Of a stretch of DNA of 64,000 bases, positions 44,812 through 54,131 are shown piece after piece. The notes under the pieces are model-generated. The model did no database searches and was not told the origin of the DNA. It saw only the letters and a list, made by a program, of their open reading frames with translations. This stretch comes from Streptomyces sp. NBC_00442 (lineage in GTDB: Bacteria; Actinomycetota; Actinomycetes; Streptomycetales; Streptomycetaceae), in assembly GCF_036014195.1 (NCBI RefSeq), contig NZ_CP107918.1:2108001-2172000 (forward strand), read 5' to 3'. Both the position numbers and the translations under genes were made by a program. The number at the start of each line of letters is the position of its first letter. The stretch's first letter is position 1.

Positions 44812-47800
44812 GTGTCGTCTCAGTCCCCCAGTAATTCGAGCGTCTCGACCGACCAAGACGGGCAGGGCAAGAACCCTGCGGCCGGCTTTGGTGCCAATGA
44901 GTGGCTTGTCGACGAGATCTATCAGCAGTACCTCCAGGACCCCAACTCGGTCGACCGAGCCTGGTGGGACTTCTTCGCCGACTACAAGCCGGGCGCCACC
45001 GGCACGGCGGACAACCCTGTCCAGGGTGCTCCCACCGCGGCCGCGCCCGCTCCGGCCGACCCGGCACCGGCGACCCCGGCCGCCGCTCCGGCGCCGGCCA
45101 AGGCCGCCGCACCGGCCGCCGTCCCGGCACCGGCTCAGGCGAAGCCCGCGGCCGCCGCCGCGCCCGCCAAGCCCGCCGCCACGGCACCGGCCGCCAAGGC
45201 CGCCCCCAAGTCCGGTGCAAGCACCGGAGCGGCCGGCGCCGCGCAGCCTCCTGCGGCCACCGAGGCCCCGGCAGGCCCCGAGTACGTGACGCTGCGCGGC
45301 CCCGCCGCCGCGGTCGCCAAGAACATGAACGCCTCCATCGAGGTCCCCACGGCCACGTCCGTGCGCGCGGTCCCGGTGAAGCTGCTGTTCGACAACCGCA
45401 TCGTCATCAACAACCACCTCAAGCGCGCCCGCGGCGGGAAGATCTCCTTCACCCACCTCATCGGGTACGCGATGGTGCAGGCCATCAAGGCCATGCCGTC
45501 GATGAACCACTCCTTCGTCGAGAAGGAGGGCAAGCCGACCCTGGTCAAGCCGGAGCACATCAACTTCGGCCTCGCCATCGACCTGGTGAAGCCCAACGGC
45601 GACCGCCAGCTGGTCGTCGCCGGCATCAAGAAGGCCGAGACGCTCGACTTCTTCGAGTTCTGGCAGGCGTACGAGGACATCGTCCGCCGCGCCCGGAACA
45701 ACAAGCTGACGATGGACGACTTCACCGGCGTCACCGTCTCGCTGACCAACCCCGGCGGCCTCGGCACCGTGCACTCCGTGCCGCGTCTGATGCCCGGACA
45801 GTCGGTCATCATGGGCGTCGGCTCGATGGACTACCCGGCCGAGTTCCAGGGCACCTCGCAGGACACCCTGAACAAGCTGGGCATCTCGAAGGTGATGACC
45901 CTCACCTCGACGTACGACCACCGGGTCATCCAGGGCGCGGCGTCCGGCGAGTTCCTGCGGATCGTCGCCAACCTGCTGCTCGGCGACAACGAGTTCTACG
46001 ACGACATCTTCGAGGCGCTGCGCATCCCCTACGAGCCGGTCCGCTGGCTCAAGGACATCGACGCCTCGCACGACGACGACGTCACGAAGGCCGCCCGCGT
46101 CTTCGAGCTGATCCACTCCTACCGGGTCCGCGGCCACGTCATGGCCGACACCGACCCGCTGGAGTACCGCCAGCGCAAGCACCCCGACCTGGACATCACC
46201 GAGCACGGCCTCACCCTGTGGGACCTGGAGCGGGAGTTCGCGGTCGGCGGCTTCGCCGGCAAGTCCCTGATGAAGCTGCGCGACGTCCTCGGCGTCCTGC
46301 GCGACTCGTACTGCCGCACCACCGGCATCGAGTTCATGCACATCCAGGACCCCAAGCAGCGCAAGTGGATCCAGGACCGCGTCGAGCGCTCGCACTCCAA
46401 GCCTGAGCGCGAGGAGCAGCTGCGCATCCTGCGCCGCCTGAACGCGGCCGAGGCGTTCGAGACCTTCCTCCAGACCAAGTACGTCGGCCAGAAGCGCTTC
46501 TCGCTCGAAGGCGGCGAGTCGGTCATCCCGCTGCTCGACGCCGTCATCGACAGCGCCGCCGAGTCGCGCCTGGACGAGGTCGTCATCGGCATGGCCCACC
46601 GCGGCCGCCTGAACGTGCTCGCGAACATCGTCGGCAAGTCGTACGCGCAGATCTTCCGCGAGTTCGAGGGCAACCTCGACCCGAAGTCGATGCACGGCTC
46701 CGGCGACGTGAAGTACCACCTGGGCGCCTCCGGCACCTTCACCGGCCTGGACGGCGAGCAGATCAAGGTCTCGCTCGTCGCGAACCCCTCGCACCTGGAG
46801 GCGGTCGACCCGGTCCTGGAGGGCGTCGCCCGCGCCAAGCAGGACGTCATCAACAAGGGCGGCACGGACTTCACGGTCCTGCCGGTCGCCCTGCACGGTG
46901 ACGCGGCCTTCGCGGGCCAGGGTGTCGTCGCCGAGACGCTGAACATGTCGCAGCTGCGCGGCTACCGCACCGGCGGCACGGTCCACATCGTCATCAACAA
47001 CCAGGTCGGCTTCACCGCCGCCCCGGAGTCGTCGCGCTCCTCCATGTACGCCACCGACGTGGCCCGCATGATCGAGGCGCCGATCATCCACGTGAACGGC
47101 GACGACCCGGAGGCCGTGGTCCGTGTCGCGCGGCTCGCCTTCGAGTTCCGCCAGACGTTCAACAAGGACGTCGTGATCGACCTCATCTGCTACCGCCGCC
47201 GCGGTCACAACGAGGGCGACAACCCGCAGTTCACCAACCCGCAGATGTACAACCTGATCGACAAGAAGCGCTCGGTGCGCAAGCTCTACACCGAGTCGCT
47301 CATCGGTCGCGGCGACATCACCCTGGAAGAGGCCGAGCAGGCCCTGCAGGACTTCCAGGGCCAGCTGGAGAAGGTGTTCGCGGAGGTCCGCGAGGCCACC
47401 TCGGCGCCGGGCGAGATCCACTCCTCGGACGCGCAGGCGCAGTTCCCGGTCGCGGTCTCCACGGCGGTCTCCCAGGAGATCGTCAAGCGCATCGCCGAGT
47501 CGCAGGTGAACATCCCCGACCGGATCACCGTGCACCCGCGTTTGATGCCGCAGATGCTGCGCCGCGCCGCCTCCGTCGAGGACGGCACGATCGACTGGGG
47601 CATGGGCGAGACCCTGGCCATCGGTTCGCTGCTCATGGAGGGCGTGCCGGTCCGGCTCTCCGGCCAGGACACCCGCCGCGGCACCTTCGGCCAGCGCCAC
47701 GCGGTCCTGGTCGACCAGGTCACGGGCGAGGACTACACCCCGCTCATGTACCTGTCCGACGAGCAGGCGCGCTACAACGTCTACGACTCGCTGCTCTCCG

Positions 47801-48639
47801 AGTACGCGGCGATGGGCTTCGAGTACGGCTACTCGCTGGCCCGTCCCGAGTCCCTGGTGATGTGGGAGGCGCAGTTCGGCGACTTCGTCAACGGCGCCCA
47901 GACGGTCGTGGACGAGTTCATCTCCTCGGCCGAGCAGAAGTGGGGCCAGACCTCCGGCGTCACGCTGCTCCTGCCGCACGGCTACGAGGGCCAGGGCCCG
48001 GACCACTCGTCCGCCCGCCCGGAGCGCTTCCTCCAGATGTGCGCGCAGAACAACATGACGGTCGCCATGCCGACGCTGCCGTCGAACTACTTCCACCTGC
48101 TGCGCTGGCAGGTCCACAACCCGCACCACAAGCCGCTCATCGTCTTCACCCCGAAGTCGATGCTGCGTCTGAAGGCGGCGGCGTCGAAGGCCGAGGAGTT
48201 CACCAACGGCGGCTTCCGCCCGGTGATCGGAGACGAGCACGTGGACGCGAGCGCGGTCCGCAAGGTCGTGTTCTGCGCGGGCAAGGTCTACTACGACCTG
48301 GCCGCCGAGCGCGACAAGCGCGGCGCGAACGACACGGCGATCATCCGCATCGAGCGCCTGTACCCGCTGCCGGGTGCCGAGCTCCAGGCGGAGATCGCCA
48401 AGTTCCCGAACGCCGAGAAGTACCTGTGGGCCCAGGAGGAGCCGGCGAACCAGGGTGCCTGGCCGTTCATCGCGCTCAACCTGATCGACCACCTGGACCT
48501 GGCCGTCGGCGCGGACGTGCCGCACGGCGAGCGCCTGCGCCGCATCTCGCGGCCGCACGGCTCGTCCCCGGCGGTCGGCTCGAAGAAGCGCCACGAGCAG
48601 GAGCAGGAGCAGCTGGTGAACGAGGTCTTCGAGGCGTAA
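44812..48639 (+). CDS. kgd: 2-oxoglutarate decarboxylase/dehydrogenase, fused E2-E1 (KGD type)
   Basis: 1275 aa. Residues 1-50 form the E1o N-terminal segment ([19 protein letters not shown]). A long Ala/Pro linker (about 70-155) leads to an E2-like acyltransferase core (about 165-390; [20 protein letters not shown] holds the HRxxxG-type motif). The thiamine-diphosphate E1 domains follow ([42 protein letters not shown]). This multifunctional architecture is the actinobacterial SucA/KGD, which links the TCA cycle at 2-oxoglutarate. No lipoyl domain is present, as in that family. GTG 44812 is taken as start; GTG 44785 is in frame. Confidence 0.96.
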   Translation: MSSQSPSNSSVSTDQDGQGKNPAAGFGANEWLVDEIYQQYLQDPNSVDRAWWDFFADYKPGATGTADNPVQGAPTAAAPAPADPAPATPAAAPAPAKAAAPAAVPAPAQAKPAAAAAPAKPAATAPAAKAAPKSGASTGAAGAAQPPAATEAPAGPEYVTLRGPAAAVAKNMNASIEVPTATSVRAVPVKLLFDNRIVINNHLKRARGGKISFTHLIGYAMVQAIKAMPSMNHSFVEKEGKPTLVKPEHINFGLAIDLVKPNGDRQLVVAGIKKAETLDFFEFWQAYEDIVRRARNNKLTMDDFTGVTVSLTNPGGLGTVHSVPRLMPGQSVIMGVGSMDYPAEFQGTSQDTLNKLGISKVMTLTSTYDHRVIQGAASGEFLRIVANLLLGDNEFYDDIFEALRIPYEPVRWLKDIDASHDDDVTKAARVFELIHSYRVRGHVMADTDPLEYRQRKHPDLDITEHGLTLWDLEREFAVGGFAGKSLMKLRDVLGVLRDSYCRTTGIEFMHIQDPKQRKWIQDRVERSHSKPEREEQLRILRRLNAAEAFETFLQTKYVGQKRFSLEGGESVIPLLDAVIDSAAESRLDEVVIGMAHRGRLNVLANIVGKSYAQIFREFEGNLDPKSMHGSGDVKYHLGASGTFTGLDGEQIKVSLVANPSHLEAVDPVLEGVARAKQDVINKGGTDFTVLPVALHGDAAFAGQGVVAETLNMSQLRGYRTGGTVHIVINNQVGFTAAPESSRSSMYATDVARMIEAPIIHVNGDDPEAVVRVARLAFEFRQTFNKDVVIDLICYRRRGHNEGDNPQFTNPQMYNLIDKKRSVRKLYTESLIGRGDITLEEAEQALQDFQGQLEKVFAEVREATSAPGEIHSSDAQAQFPVAVSTAVSQEIVKRIAESQVNIPDRITVHPRLMPQMLRRAASVEDGTIDWGMGETLAIGSLLMEGVPVRLSGQDTRRGTFGQRHAVLVDQVTGEDYTPLMYLSDEQARYNVYDSLLSEYAAMGFEYGYSLARPESLVMWEAQFGDFVNGAQTVVDEFISSAEQKWGQTSGVTLLLPHGYEGQGPDHSSARPERFLQMCAQNNMTVAMPTLPSNYFHLLRWQVHNPHHKPLIVFTPKSMLRLKAAASKAEEFTNGGFRPVIGDEHVDASAVRKVVFCAGKVYYDLAAERDKRGANDTAIIRIERLYPLPGAELQAEIAKFPNAEKYLWAQEEPANQGAWPFIALNLIDHLDLAVGADVPHGERLRRISRPHGSSPAVGSKKRHEQEQEQLVNEVFEA

Positions 48640-48710
48640 GCGCCCCGCGGGGCCGCGGTCCTCGGGCCGCGGACCGGCGGTGGCCGGTCACGCAGGTGCG
48701 AGTCCGTACA

Positions 48711-48755
48711 CGAAGGGCCCGGCACCCCCGGTCGACGGGGGTGCCGGGCCCTTCG
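48711..48755 (+). terminator. Strong hairpin terminator after kgd
   Basis: A perfect 20-bp stem (48711-48730 with 48736-48755), 5-nt loop GTCGA. The arm begins CGAAGGGCCCGGC. It may also insulate the convergent small gene. Confidence 0.92.
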
Positions 48756-48766
48756 GCGTGCTCGCG

Positions 48767-48812
48767 CTCAGCTCTCGTCGCGCTCAGCTCTCGTCGCCCT
48801 CAGCTCTCGTCG
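48767..48812. repeat. Three 16-bp tandem repeats over the end of the DUF6191 gene
   Basis: CTCAGCTCTCGTCG begins at 48767, 48783 and 48799, exactly 16 bp apart. The distal copy contains the stop codon of the minus-strand gene, and the other copies re-encode its last residues (DES, stop) in shifted frames. Confidence 0.8.
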
Positions 48813-48997
48813 TGCTCCGCGCCGTCGGCGCTGTCGGGCGGGGGCACCCGTATGACGACGCTGCCGCTGGCCAGGTCTATGGGGCCGCGCCCCGGATCGG
48901 AGTCGCCGACCTCGTCGAGCGTGATCTCCTGGCGGCGGCGCTCCTCTTCCGTGTGCCGCCGCCCTGGCGCGAAAAGCTCGTCGAGCCCACCGAACAT
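48800..48997 (-). CDS. Small conserved Streptomyces protein (DUF6191 type)
   Basis: 65 aa, MFGGLDELFAPGRRHTEEE followed by an acidic, Asp/Ser-rich body. From memory it resembles the DUF6191 group of short actinobacterial proteins. No fold or function known. The stop codon lies in the 16-bp repeat, suggesting a recent duplication of the 3' end. Confidence 0.7.
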   Translation of the reverse strand: MFGGLDELFAPGRRHTEEERRRQEITLDEVGDSDPGRGPIDLASGSVVIRVPPPDSADGAEHDES

Positions 48998-49263
48998 CCG
49001 AAGCCACCTCCGTCAGCCGTCCCGTACCCACACAACGCCGTGCGGCGCCCGTCCGATCCCGATCATGGCCACCGGATCCGCCGGCCGCGCTCCGGGGACG
49101 GCCCGCACGAGCGCTCGGGGACGCTGACCTCGCGGTACCCCGGACCCGCCCGGCGAACCGGGCACGCGGACTCCCTCGCCCCGACGGCGGGCGCCCGCGC
49201 CCTCCGGCGGCCGCCGGATACCCTGAGGGCCGAACATCCGGTACGTCGTCCCAGGAGCAAGTT

Positions 49264-49455
49264 GTGTACTTCACCGACCGCGGCATCGAGGAGCTGGAGA
49301 AGCGGCGCGGCGAGGAGGAGGTCACCTTCGAGTGGCTCGCCGAGCAGCTGCGCACCTTCGTCGACCTGAACCCGGACTTCGAGGTCCCCGTGGAGCGGCT
49401 CGCCACCTGGCTGGCCCGGCTCGACGACGAGGACGAGGACGAGGACGAGGAGTAG
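49264..49455 (+). CDS. Small acidic conserved protein (DUF6104 type)
   Basis: 63 aa from GTG with AGGAG 8 nt upstream. MYFTDRGIEELEKRRGEEE, a helical middle (WLAEQLRTFVDL, VERLATWLARL) and a run of alternating Asp/Glu at the end. The sequence is highly conserved among Streptomyces as I recall (DUF6104). No function known. Confidence 0.78.
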   Translation: MYFTDRGIEELEKRRGEEEVTFEWLAEQLRTFVDLNPDFEVPVERLATWLARLDDEDEDEDEE

Positions 49456-49542
49456 CGGTAAGCGCTGGCGTCCCGAGGAGAGTGCGCCGGACGGGCCGGC
49501 GCGACCGGCTCGGCAGCAGCGGTTCGAGGGTGTGAGCGCCTG

Positions 49543-49585
49543 ACGCGTAGTACGCGTAGTACGCGTAGTACGCGTAGTACGCGTA
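49543..49585. repeat. 9-bp minisatellite ACGCGTAGT, nearly five copies
   Basis: Four exact copies (49543, 49552, 49561, 49570) and a partial fifth. It ends only a few bases from the stop of the minus-strand gene. Outer CTGACGCG/GCGCGTCAG arms could pair across it. Confidence 0.85.
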
Positions 49586-49591
49586 TGCGCG

Positions 49592-50425
49592 TCAGCCGCA
49601 GACCCGCCAGCCGTGCGACGCGTCCCGCATCCGGTCGTACGCGAGCCCCAGCGCCCCGTGGGCGACGAGGATCGTGCCCGCCGCCGTCCAGCCGCCGCTG
49701 CGGCGGGCGAGCCCCCAGAGCGCCAGCGGGAGCCCCGCGGCGAGTTGGGCGCCGCCCAGGAGCCGGGCCTTGGGTCCGCGCACCCACGGGCCGGCCGGTC
49801 CGTCCTCGACCGCGTCGAGTTCGGCGCGCACGGCATCGCGCCAGCCGGACCACTCGACCGTCTCGGCGCCCTGCGCCTCGGCCACCGATCGCAGCCGGTC
49901 GGTCCGTTCGCCAGGGGTCAGGCCGACGGGCAGCGCGACTCCCGTACGAGCCAGGACGGCGAGCAGACCGAGGAGACGGGCGCGCGCGTCGGCGGCCGGA
50001 TCGGGGCGGGTCAGCCCGTCGAGCGTCTCCACGTCGCGTACGGGATCGAGGCCCAGCCGGGCGGCGAACGTGCGCATCGCCTCGCTCTCACCCACCGGCG
50101 TGCCGTCGGCGAGCCAGACGTAGCCGACCGTGCGGCGGAAGCCCGAGGCCAGGGTGTAGCCCGCCCGGGAGCCGTCCCACCACAGCGCGAGCGCGGGCCG
50201 GCCCGCGCCGACCGTGAGCGCGCCCGCCCAGCCGGCGAGCACCTGGTCGACCGGGTCGTCACCGGCGAGCCAGGGCTTGGCCGAGGGAACGAGCAGGCTC
50301 CAGCCCTCCCCCGCCGGCGCAAGCAGCATCGGCTCGCGCAGCAGATGGGCGACCGGGCGGACCACCGCGGGTTCGGCACGGCAGAGGAGCAACGCTCCGG
50401 GGGTGACGGCAGGGGCGACGGGCAC
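49592..50425 (-). CDS. Hypothetical protein
   Basis: 277 aa from GTG 50425. No recognised domain. The N-terminal half is Ala/Leu/Val-rich with a possible beta-sheet core; a C-terminal hydrophobic pair (about 220-260) may be membrane-associated (LAAGLPLALWGLARR, GTILVAHGALGLAYD). Divergent from the DUF4097/PadR operon. Its stop abuts the 9-bp minisatellite. Confidence 0.75.
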   Translation of the reverse strand: MPVAPAVTPGALLLCRAEPAVVRPVAHLLREPMLLAPAGEGWSLLVPSAKPWLAGDDPVDQVLAGWAGALTVGAGRPALALWWDGSRAGYTLASGFRRTVGYVWLADGTPVGESEAMRTFAARLGLDPVRDVETLDGLTRPDPAADARARLLGLLAVLARTGVALPVGLTPGERTDRLRSVAEAQGAETVEWSGWRDAVRAELDAVEDGPAGPWVRGPKARLLGGAQLAAGLPLALWGLARRSGGWTAAGTILVAHGALGLAYDRMRDASHGWRVCG

Positions 50426-50505
50426 GCCCCCACGCTAGATCACATAACGGCGCATTTCCCCCTACGGACACCCGAGTGAGCACGGTTCGGGCCCGCGGGC
50501 GCGCC

Positions 50506-50554
50506 TTGACTTTCCCAACCCGCGATATATCGTGTCTAGCGAGAGACGCGATAT
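50506..50554 (+). promoter_or_regulatory. Promoter with overlapping PadR-type operator
   Basis: -35 TTGACT (50506-50511), 16-nt spacer, -10 TATCGT (50528-50533). The dyad ATATCGTGTCT (50527-50537) / AGACGCGATAT (50544-50554) matches at 10 of 11 positions and covers the -10. PadR proteins bind such dyads and repress. The PadR gene is in the same operon, so autoregulation is likely. Confidence 0.7.
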
Positions 50555-50599
50555 GTTGCGTCTGATCGTATCCGTGCGCAGCGCCCAGGAGGTCAGCAC

Positions 50600-51646
50600 A
50601 TGCCCGAGTCCACATGGGCCGTCCGAGAGTCGCAGAAGCTCACGTTCGACGAGCCGCTGACCAAGGTCCACGTCCGCGTCGTCAACGGAACAGTGAACGT
50701 CGTGGGCACCGAGGAAAGTTCCGCGCGCCTGGAGATCAGCGAGGTCGAGGGGCCGCCGCTGATCGTGACGCGCGAGGGATCGACCCTCACCGTCGCCTAT
50801 GAGGATCTGCAGTGGCGCGGCTTCCTCAAGTGGCTCGACCGCAAGGGCTGGAACCGCAGCGCGGTGGTCTCGCTCGCCGTGCCCGCGGGCGCGGACGTCG
50901 AGGTGGGCGTGGTCGGCGCGGGCGCCGTGGTCTCCGGGATCCGGGGACGCACGGAGGTCCGGGGCGTCAGCGGGGACGCGACGCTCGTCAAGCTCGCAGG
51001 ACCGGTCCGCGCCGAGAGCGTCACGGGCCACGTGGAGGCCCAGGCGGTCACCGGCGACCTCCGCTTCAAGTCGGTCTCCGGACATCTGACCGTCGTCGAG
51101 GGGGCGGGGTCCGCCGTGGCGGCCGAGTCCGTGAGCGGCGACATGATGCTGGACCTCGACCCCGGCACGAAGGCGACCGACATCCGCCTGACCACGGTGT
51201 CCGGCGAGATCGCCATCCGGCTGCCGCACCCGGCCGACGCGCAGGTCGAGGCCAACACCGCGAGCGGGCGCGTCTCCAGCGCCTTCGAGGATCTGCGGGT
51301 CGACGGGCAGTGGGGCACGAAGAAGATCACCGGCACGCTGGGAGCGGGGACGGGGACGCTCAGGGCGACGACGGTGTCCGGCTCGATCGCGCTGCTGCGC
51401 AGGCCCGCGGACGAGGAGCCGCCCTTCGAGGACGCTCCCTTCGAGGAGCCGCCCTTCGAGGACGCGATGCCGGGCGAGGGCGCCTTCCGCGCCGACGCCC
51501 AGGCGGGCCCCACCGACCAGGTGGGCCCCACCGACGAGGTCGGCCCAACCGACCCCATCGGTCCCAGTGGCCCCACCGGCCCGACCGGGCCGACCAGCCC
51601 CACCGGCCCCACCGGCCCCACCGGCCCGACCAAGAAGGTGCTCTGA
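50600..51646 (+). CDS. DUF4097 beta-helix protein with collagen-like tail
   Basis: 348 aa. Residues 60-265 show the repeated strand pattern VSGDxxV / ESVTGHVEA / KSVSGHLTV / TVSGEIAI, typical of DUF4097 right-handed beta-solenoid proteins. The C-terminus carries acidic [13 protein letters not shown] repeats and then GPT/GPS triplets (about 305-340), collagen-like. No signal peptide, so probably cytoplasmic. The stop is one base from the PadR start, so coupled. DUF4097 genes next to PadR repressors are common in actinobacteria; role unknown. Confidence 0.88.
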   Translation: MPESTWAVRESQKLTFDEPLTKVHVRVVNGTVNVVGTEESSARLEISEVEGPPLIVTREGSTLTVAYEDLQWRGFLKWLDRKGWNRSAVVSLAVPAGADVEVGVVGAGAVVSGIRGRTEVRGVSGDATLVKLAGPVRAESVTGHVEAQAVTGDLRFKSVSGHLTVVEGAGSAVAAESVSGDMMLDLDPGTKATDIRLTTVSGEIAIRLPHPADAQVEANTASGRVSSAFEDLRVDGQWGTKKITGTLGAGTGTLRATTVSGSIALLRRPADEEPPFEDAPFEEPPFEDAMPGEGAFRADAQAGPTDQVGPTDEVGPTDPIGPSGPTGPTGPTSPTGPTGPTGPTKKVL

Positions 51647-51647
51647 C

Positions 51648-52700
51648 ATGCCCCCCGTCTTCGCCCACGGCCGCCTCCGCCTCTACCTCCTCAAGCTGCT
51701 CGACGAGGCACCGCGCCACGGCTACGAGGTGATCCGCCTGCTCGAAGAACGCTTCCAGGGGCTGTACGCGCCGAGCGCGGGCACCGTATACCCGCGGCTC
51801 GCCAAGCTGGAGGCCGAGGGACTTGTCACGCACACCACCGAGGGCGGCCGCAAGGTGTACTCGATCACCGACGCGGGCCGTGCCGAGTTGGCGGGCCGGG
51901 GCGGTGAACTCGCCGATCTGGAACTGGAGATCCGCGAGTCCGTCTCCGAACTCGCCGCCGAGATCCGCGACGACGTACGCGGTGCGGCGGGCAGCCTGCG
52001 CGACGACATGCGCCGCGCGGCCCGCGAAGCCCGTACGGGCCAGGGGCCGGCCGGAGCCGCAGGTGCCGGCCGGGGCACTCGGAAGGGGTTCCCCGAGGCC
52101 TCCGACTTCTTCGACGGCGCGTGGGGCGACGCGGAGGGGTGGCAGCAGGCGAAGGAGGAGTTCAAGCGCGCGAGGCAGGAGTGGAAGGAGCAGGCGCGCC
52201 GGGCGAAGGACGAGTCGAGGCGGGCCCGGGACGAGGCCCAGCAGGCGCGTCGCCAGGCCAAGGAGGCGCAGGAGAAGGCGCGCGAGGACATGCAGCGGGT
52301 GGCTCGTGACGTGCAGCGCCATGTCCAGGAGCACTTCGCGCGGGGCGACTGGCCCACGGGGGTACGTGAGGGGCTCGCCGAAATCACCAAGGAGCTCGGC
52401 CGGTTCGGGTTCGGAGGGACGGCTCCGGCCGAGTCGGATGTCAAGGTGGAGCGCGTGGAGCGCGTGGACCTCGGGAAGCCGGAGCCGGGGCCTGCGGCTG
52501 AGCCGGAGTGGGCGCGGGAGGTGTCGTCCGGTGACCCGGGGCGGGATCTGGACCGGTTGCTCGACCGGTTCCGGGACGACATCAGGGATGCGGCGCGGGA
52601 CCACGGGGTGACGGAGCCCCAACTGGCCGAGGCCCGTGGCCACTTGGCCCGTGCGGCGGCCCACATCGCGACGGCCCTGCGCCCGCAGCGACCCCGGTGA
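51648..52700 (+). CDS. PadR-family regulator with long coiled-coil domain
   Basis: 350 aa, about three times a minimal PadR. The PadR winged helix is at residues 8-85 (RLYLLKLLDEAPRHGYEVI, then GTVYPRLAKLEAEGLV). A long charged coiled coil follows (about 165-235, with RARQEWKEQARRAKDESRR), then a low-complexity linker and a conserved C-terminal helix pair. It probably represses its own operon through the 50527-50554 dyad. Confidence 0.92.
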   Translation: MPPVFAHGRLRLYLLKLLDEAPRHGYEVIRLLEERFQGLYAPSAGTVYPRLAKLEAEGLVTHTTEGGRKVYSITDAGRAELAGRGGELADLELEIRESVSELAAEIRDDVRGAAGSLRDDMRRAAREARTGQGPAGAAGAGRGTRKGFPEASDFFDGAWGDAEGWQQAKEEFKRARQEWKEQARRAKDESRRARDEAQQARRQAKEAQEKAREDMQRVARDVQRHVQEHFARGDWPTGVREGLAEITKELGRFGFGGTAPAESDVKVERVERVDLGKPEPGPAAEPEWAREVSSGDPGRDLDRLLDRFRDDIRDAARDHGVTEPQLAEARGHLARAAAHIATALRPQRPR

Positions 52701-52730
52701 CCTCCACCCAGCCGTCCGGCGGGTCAGGCC

Positions 52731-52975
52731 CGCGCAGCTCCCCGCGCCCCTGACCCGCTCACGCGTGCGGACCGTGCGTGGTTGCCCGCGCAGTTCCCCG
52801 CGCCCCTAACCCCGCCTTCGTGTGCGGACCGTGCCCGCGTCCCGCGCAGTTCCCCGCGCCCCTTAGCTGCTCACGCGTGCGGACCGCGCGTGGTTGCCCG
52901 CGCAGTTCCCCGCGCCCCTTAACCCCGCTTTCGTGTGCGGACCGTGCCCGCTTCTCGCGCAGTTCCCCGCGCCCC
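52731..52975. repeat. Five-copy tandem array of a 56-bp unit
   Basis: CGCGCAGTTCCCCGCGCCCC begins at 52731 (one mismatch), 52787, 52843, 52899 and 52956: spacings 56, 56, 56, 57. Between copies are two alternating fillers, one with CACGCGTGCGGACCG and one with TTCGTGTGCGGACCG. Two inverted units of the same kind lie at 34.5 kb. No coding sequence supported. Confidence 0.9.
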
Positions 52976-53220
52976 TTAACCACTCGGTGCCGGCCCGCAT
53001 GGACACCCTCAGCCCGTCATGGGGGTCCCCCCTGGCCCTTAAGGCCTTGGGGGAGATTGAGGACGAGCGCCCTTAAGGCGCGATACGGGGTCTGGGGCGG
53101 AGCCCCAGGGGGACGCACCCCTCAGAGTTGCCGCACGGGATGGGGGTCCCCCCTGCTCATTAAGAGCTTGGGGGAGGATGGGAAAACTCCCCGGGGTCCG
53201 GGGCGGAGCCCCGGGCCCGT
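52976..53220. repeat. Paired GGGGGTCCCCCC and GGGGCGGAGCCCC hairpin elements
   Basis: ATGGGGGTCCCCCCTG occurs at about 53019 and 53141, each followed by a CTTGGGGGAG word. Each set is followed by a GGGGCGGAGCCCC hairpin (about 53095 and 53198). These are common Streptomyces intergenic elements and probably terminate transcription from both sides. Confidence 0.75.
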
Positions 53221-53763
53221 TCAGGGGCCCAGCATCCTCTCAACTCCCCCGTACGTCCCGCCGAACTCCGCAAGAACCTCCCCCGCCAACCCCGGCATCG
53301 CCGTAAGCGCCAGCAGCAGATGCTCATCCCCGATGGACCTCCGCTTGCGGGCCACGGCCATCCTCAGCGACTTCTCCAGGACCTTCTTCGCCCCCTTCGT
53401 GAAGGACGGCCTCCCCGAGGCCCACGCCCGGCCCCGCTCCGCACCGGAGAGCGCACCCGGCCCGTGGGCCTGCTCCACCCGCGCGACGATCTCCTCGACG
53501 GAGATGCCGAGCCCGGCCAGCGCGTCCTCGTCCGCCTTGGACATGCCGCCCCGGCGCCGCGCCGCGGCCAGCGCCTCGACGACTTCGCCGCGTCTGGCGG
53601 TGACGCCGAGGGAGGCGAGCGCGAAGGCCGCCTTGGTGCCCTCGCGGTCGAGGAGGGCGAGGAGCAGGTGCTCCTCGGTCACCACCGGGGACCCCGCACG
53701 GGACGCGTGCTCGACCGCACCCGCCACCACCCCCCGCGCGTCCACCGTGAATCGCTCCAACAT
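53221..53763 (-). CDS. Clp N-terminal (repeat) domain protein
   Basis: 180 aa. Two Clp-N-like repeats (about 1-75 and 100-178), each with a EEHLLLALL-type helix (VTEEHLLLALLDREG and IGDEHLLLALTAMPG). There is no AAA+ module, so it resembles ClpS/ClpC N-domain stand-alone proteins that bind adaptors or substrates. ATG 53763 overlaps the stop of the upstream HTH gene by one base. Its function is unknown; with the HTH protein it may act as sensor or antirepressor, or as part of a small stress module. Confidence 0.88.
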   Translation of the reverse strand: MLERFTVDARGVVAGAVEHASRAGSPVVTEEHLLLALLDREGTKAAFALASLGVTARRGEVVEALAAARRRGGMSKADEDALAGLGISVEEIVARVEQAHGPGALSGAERGRAWASGRPSFTKGAKKVLEKSLRMAVARKRRSIGDEHLLLALTAMPGLAGEVLAEFGGTYGGVERMLGP

Positions 53764-53972
53764 CAGGTCCTCCCGTGCTTCTTGTGGACGGCCTGGCGGC
53801 TGACCCCCAGCTCGGCGGCGATCTCCTGCCATGACCAGCCCTGGTTGCGGGCGCTTCGTACCTGTACGGATTCGAGCTGTTCCAGGAGCCGTCGCAGCGC
53901 GGCGACGGCTCGCAGTCCGACCCTCGGGTCGCGGTCGCCGGCTCGTGCGGCGAGATCGGTGGCCTCGGTCAT
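53763..53972 (-). CDS. Short HTH DNA-binding protein
   Basis: 69 aa. A helical N-terminus (LRAVAALRRLLEQLESVQV) and a C-terminal HTH, GWSWQEIAAELGVSRQAVHKKHG. Too small for a ligand domain, so its partner may sense the signal. The ATG begins 7 nt after the -10, i.e. the message is leaderless. The stop shares a base with the Clp-N gene start (TGATG). Two 18-bp dyads over the promoter are its likely operators. Confidence 0.87.
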   Translation of the reverse strand: MTEATDLAARAGDRDPRVGLRAVAALRRLLEQLESVQVRSARNQGWSWQEIAAELGVSRQAVHKKHGRT

Positions 53973-53975
53973 GGA

Positions 53976-54020
53976 TGTCAATGTACGTTGACAGTCGACG
54001 CATGTCAACCAATGTTGACA
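53976..54020 (-). promoter_or_regulatory. Consensus leaderless promoter bracketed by two 18-bp dyads
   Basis: On the minus strand: -35 TTGACA (54008-54003), 17-nt spacer, -10 TACATT (53985-53980), 7 nt, then ATG at 53972. Dyad 1, TGTCAA-N6-TTGACA (53976-53993), covers the -10. Dyad 2, TGTCAAC-N4-GTTGACA (54003-54020), covers the -35. Centres are 27 bp apart. Confidence 0.8.
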
Positions 54021-54131
54021 CCGCGCCCATACGAAAGGCCGCGGCCCCCGCTCACGCACGCACCCGCGTACGCGCGCACAAGGGACCGCGGCCCGGAAGC
54101 CGCCTCTGCGGCCTCGGCGGCCTCGGCGGCC

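Noticed and set aside
44677..48594. 1305-codon open frame on the minus strand across the dehydrogenase gene
   Set aside because: Antisense shadow of a highly GC3-biased gene; rich in Arg/Val/Asp/Leu without domains, while the plus strand encodes a complete known enzyme.
52731..52975. CRISPR array
   Set aside because: Period is regular but the 'spacers' alternate between two near-identical sequences, and there are no cas genes.
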